7,357 bases of DNA from Candidatus Woesearchaeota archaeon. GTDB lineage: Archaea; Nanobdellota; Nanobdellia; Woesearchaeales; GW2011-AR9. The notes under the pieces are model-generated. The model was not told the origin of the DNA. It saw only the letters and a program-made list of their open reading frames with translations, and ran no database searches. Below are positions 6,264 through 7,357 of this stretch, piece after piece (within the stretch, counting starts at the first letter, position 1; every line of letters begins with the position of its first letter). The position numbers were made by a program, and so were the translations under genes. The stretch spans positions 1 through 7,357 of the forward strand of contig JABMOA010000021.1 of NCBI GenBank assembly GCA_013204355.1, written 5' to 3'.

Positions 6264-6973
6264 TGGCAAAACAAACAATTGAAACATTAATTCAAGCTGG
6301 GAAAGCTACAGCAGCTCCACCGTTAGGTCCAGCTTTAGGTCCAACTGGTGTAAACATTGGACAAGTTGTCGCAGAGATTAACAAGAAAACTGCACCTTTA
6401 GAAGGAATGCAAGTTCCTGTCAAAGTTACAATTGATACTGAAACAAAAGAATTTTCTATTGAAATTGGAACTCCACCTGCAGCTGCTCTTATTAAGAAAG
6501 AAGCTGGTATCAAGAAAGGTGCAGGGAATCCTTTAGCAGATAAAGTTGCTGATTTGAAAATTCAGCAAGTTATGAAAATTGCAAAAACAAAAGAGGATGC
6601 ACTTTTAGGAAAAAACCTTAAAATGAAAGTTCTTGAAATTGCGGGAACATGTCAAAGTATGGGTGTCATGATTGAAGGTATGATTGCATCTGAAGCTATT
6701 AAAGCAATTCATGAAGGAAAATTTGATGATCTTATTGCTTCAGGAAGAACAGAATTATCTGATGAAGAAAGAAAAGCTTTAGAAGAAGAGCGGAAAAAAC
6801 TTCAAGCAGGCATGGAAAAACGTAGAGCAGAATTTGAAGTTAAAGCGAAAGGAATTCTGAAATCATTTGAAGGTAAACCAGCTAAAGTAATTAGAAAAGC
6901 AATGGAAGAAGCAGAAATCCCAATGCTTATCATTAATGAATTAGCACCAGCCGAAGATAATAAGAAGAAATAA
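6263..6973 (+). CDS. rpl11: Large ribosomal subunit protein L11 (uL11), archaeal type, with C-terminal extension
   Basis: L11 binds the GTPase-associated centre of 23S rRNA (helices 43/44) and helps recruit translation factors through the stalk. The N-terminal domain shows the diagnostic Pro-rich stretch PPLGPALGPTGVNIGQ at 19-34, then PVKVTID and EIGTPPAAALIKKEAG at about 67-82. The C-terminal rRNA-binding domain spans about 90-158, including KIAKTKEDALLGKNLK and GTCQSMGVMIEG at 128-139. A normal archaeal L11 is about 160-170 residues and ends near EGKFDDL (151-157). Here a charged tail continues to 236: a probable coiled coil at about 164-195, a segment KGILKSFEGKPAKVIRKAM, a short hydrophobic patch (IPMLIINELAP) and a Lys-rich end. 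An in-frame TAA at 6245-6247 and the family N-terminus fix the start at ATG 6263. The gene stands alone: a divergent gene is upstream, and T-tracts plus a new promoter lie downstream. Confidence 0.97.
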   Translation: MAKQTIETLIQAGKATAAPPLGPALGPTGVNIGQVVAEINKKTAPLEGMQVPVKVTIDTETKEFSIEIGTPPAAALIKKEAGIKKGAGNPLADKVADLKIQQVMKIAKTKEDALLGKNLKMKVLEIAGTCQSMGVMIEGMIASEAIKAIHEGKFDDLIASGRTELSDEERKALEEERKKLQAGMEKRRAEFEVKAKGILKSFEGKPAKVIRKAMEEAEIPMLIINELAPAEDNKKK

Positions 6974-6975
6974 AC

Positions 6976-7012
6976 TTTCTTTTTTTATTCTTACTTTTAT
7001 TTTTTTATTAAT
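6976..7012 (+). terminator. Oligo-T transcription terminator after rpl11
   Basis: Immediately after the TAA the coding strand has two runs of seven T (6980-6986 and 7000-7006) with a T4 run between them, all within a T-rich stretch. Oligo-T tracts on the non-template strand are the known intrinsic termination signal in archaea. No stem is needed and none is evident. Confidence 0.7.
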
Positions 7013-7025
7013 TTGTCTCAAAGAA

Positions 7026-7033
7026 TTTATAAA
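7026..7033 (+). promoter_or_regulatory. TATA box for the downstream partial gene
   Basis: TTTATAAA preceded by purines (AAAGAA). Its centre is about 26 bases before the ATG at 7056, the spacing expected if transcription starts at the start codon. This favours 7056 over the in-frame ATG at 7050 as the true start of a leaderless mRNA. Confidence 0.6.
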
Positions 7034-7055
7034 GAAATTCTATAAATTTATGTTC

Positions 7056-7357
7056 ATGGATAGAAGATATGAATTACTTGGAGAAACTATAGAAATTTTG
7101 TTGAAATATCAAGGAAGAACTGCTAAATCTTGTGGAAGAGATTTAAGTCCAATTTTTGGAGTTTCTTCTCCTTTTGCGGAATCATGGATTAATTTTGCGC
7201 GGAAAGGTTATATTTATGGTACTCCTGGTACTCCTCAAAATCCAAAAAAACAACGAGAGAGACTATGCCATTTTTTAAGATATTTAAGGATATCTCCAGA
7301 AGCAGAAATAATACAAGGAATAAAAGAAAGAGATCATAATTTCGTGTATCCTCCAGA
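7056..7357 (+). CDS. Partial small protein, possible helix-turn-helix DNA-binding protein
   Basis: An open frame from ATG 7056 runs to the window end without a stop (100 complete codons visible). An in-frame ATG at 7050 would add only Met-Phe; TATA spacing favours 7056. There is no Shine-Dalgarno. The visible part is soluble and basic with no signal or membrane segment. Residues 3-17 (RRYELLGETIEILLK) look like one helix. About 22-50 (AKSCGRDLSPIFGVSS, then PFAESWINFARKG) resemble the two helices and turn of an XRE-like HTH, and about 63-85 (a KKQRERLCHFLRYLRI segment, then SPEAEIIQGI) suggest the closing helices. I do not recognise a named family; the HTH reading is inference from pattern. 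Separated from rpl11 by T-tracts and its own TATA box, it is probably transcribed independently. Confidence 0.7.
   Translation, partial: MDRRYELLGETIEILLKYQGRTAKSCGRDLSPIFGVSSPFAESWINFARKGYIYGTPGTPQNPKKQRERLCHFLRYLRISPEAEIIQGIKERDHNFVYPP

Noticed and set aside
6292..6513. A 73-codon minus-strand frame inside rpl11
   Set aside because: It is antisense to the highly conserved L11 core and has no support of its own.

Overview
The window looks like a piece of an AT-rich archaeal genome. The clearest marker is an archaeal-type ribosomal protein L11 gene. The flanking signals also fit archaea: TATA boxes (TTTATAAA), one with a purine-rich BRE-like stretch in front; start codons close to the expected transcription start, so transcripts with little or no leader; and oligo-T tracts after L11. 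The Asn/Thr/Ser-rich giant surface protein with NosD-like parallel beta-helices and a short TGAVIG motif after its membrane anchor suggests a DPANN-type lineage (Woesearchaeota/Pacearchaeota-like). That placement is an inference from style, not from a marker tree.

Layout. Positions 1-6017 (minus strand) hold two tandem genes 12 bp apart that probably form one transcription unit. The first is an intact 1887-residue membrane-anchored surface protein (354-6017). The second is the first 113 codons of a paralogue (341 down to 1, running off the window). The two share their N-terminal anchor and the TGAVIG motif, then diverge into low-complexity linkers. The big protein is a mosaic: membrane anchor, acidic linker, beta-helix 1, a stalk-like module, an Ig-like domain, beta-helix 2, a carboxypeptidase-regulatory-like sandwich, beta-helix 3, a second such sandwich, beta-helix 4, a Ca-binding-like loop, a Ser/Ala/Pro linker and a Cys-free, sequon-free C-terminal region.

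Positions 6018-6262 form a divergent control region with one promoter for each direction. The plus-strand L11 leader is unusual: it contains a hairpin, a good Shine-Dalgarno sequence far from the L11 start, a 14-codon mini-ORF placed after that SD, and a second hairpin touching the L11 ATG.

Positions 6263-6973 (plus) encode L11 with a roughly 75-residue charged C-terminal extension. It is followed by oligo-T terminator tracts and then by a separate promoter and the 5' part of a small gene that may encode a helix-turn-helix protein (7056 to the window end). L11 therefore appears to be transcribed alone here, not with the usual spt5/L1/L10 neighbours. No RNA genes, insertion sequences or CRISPR arrays were seen.
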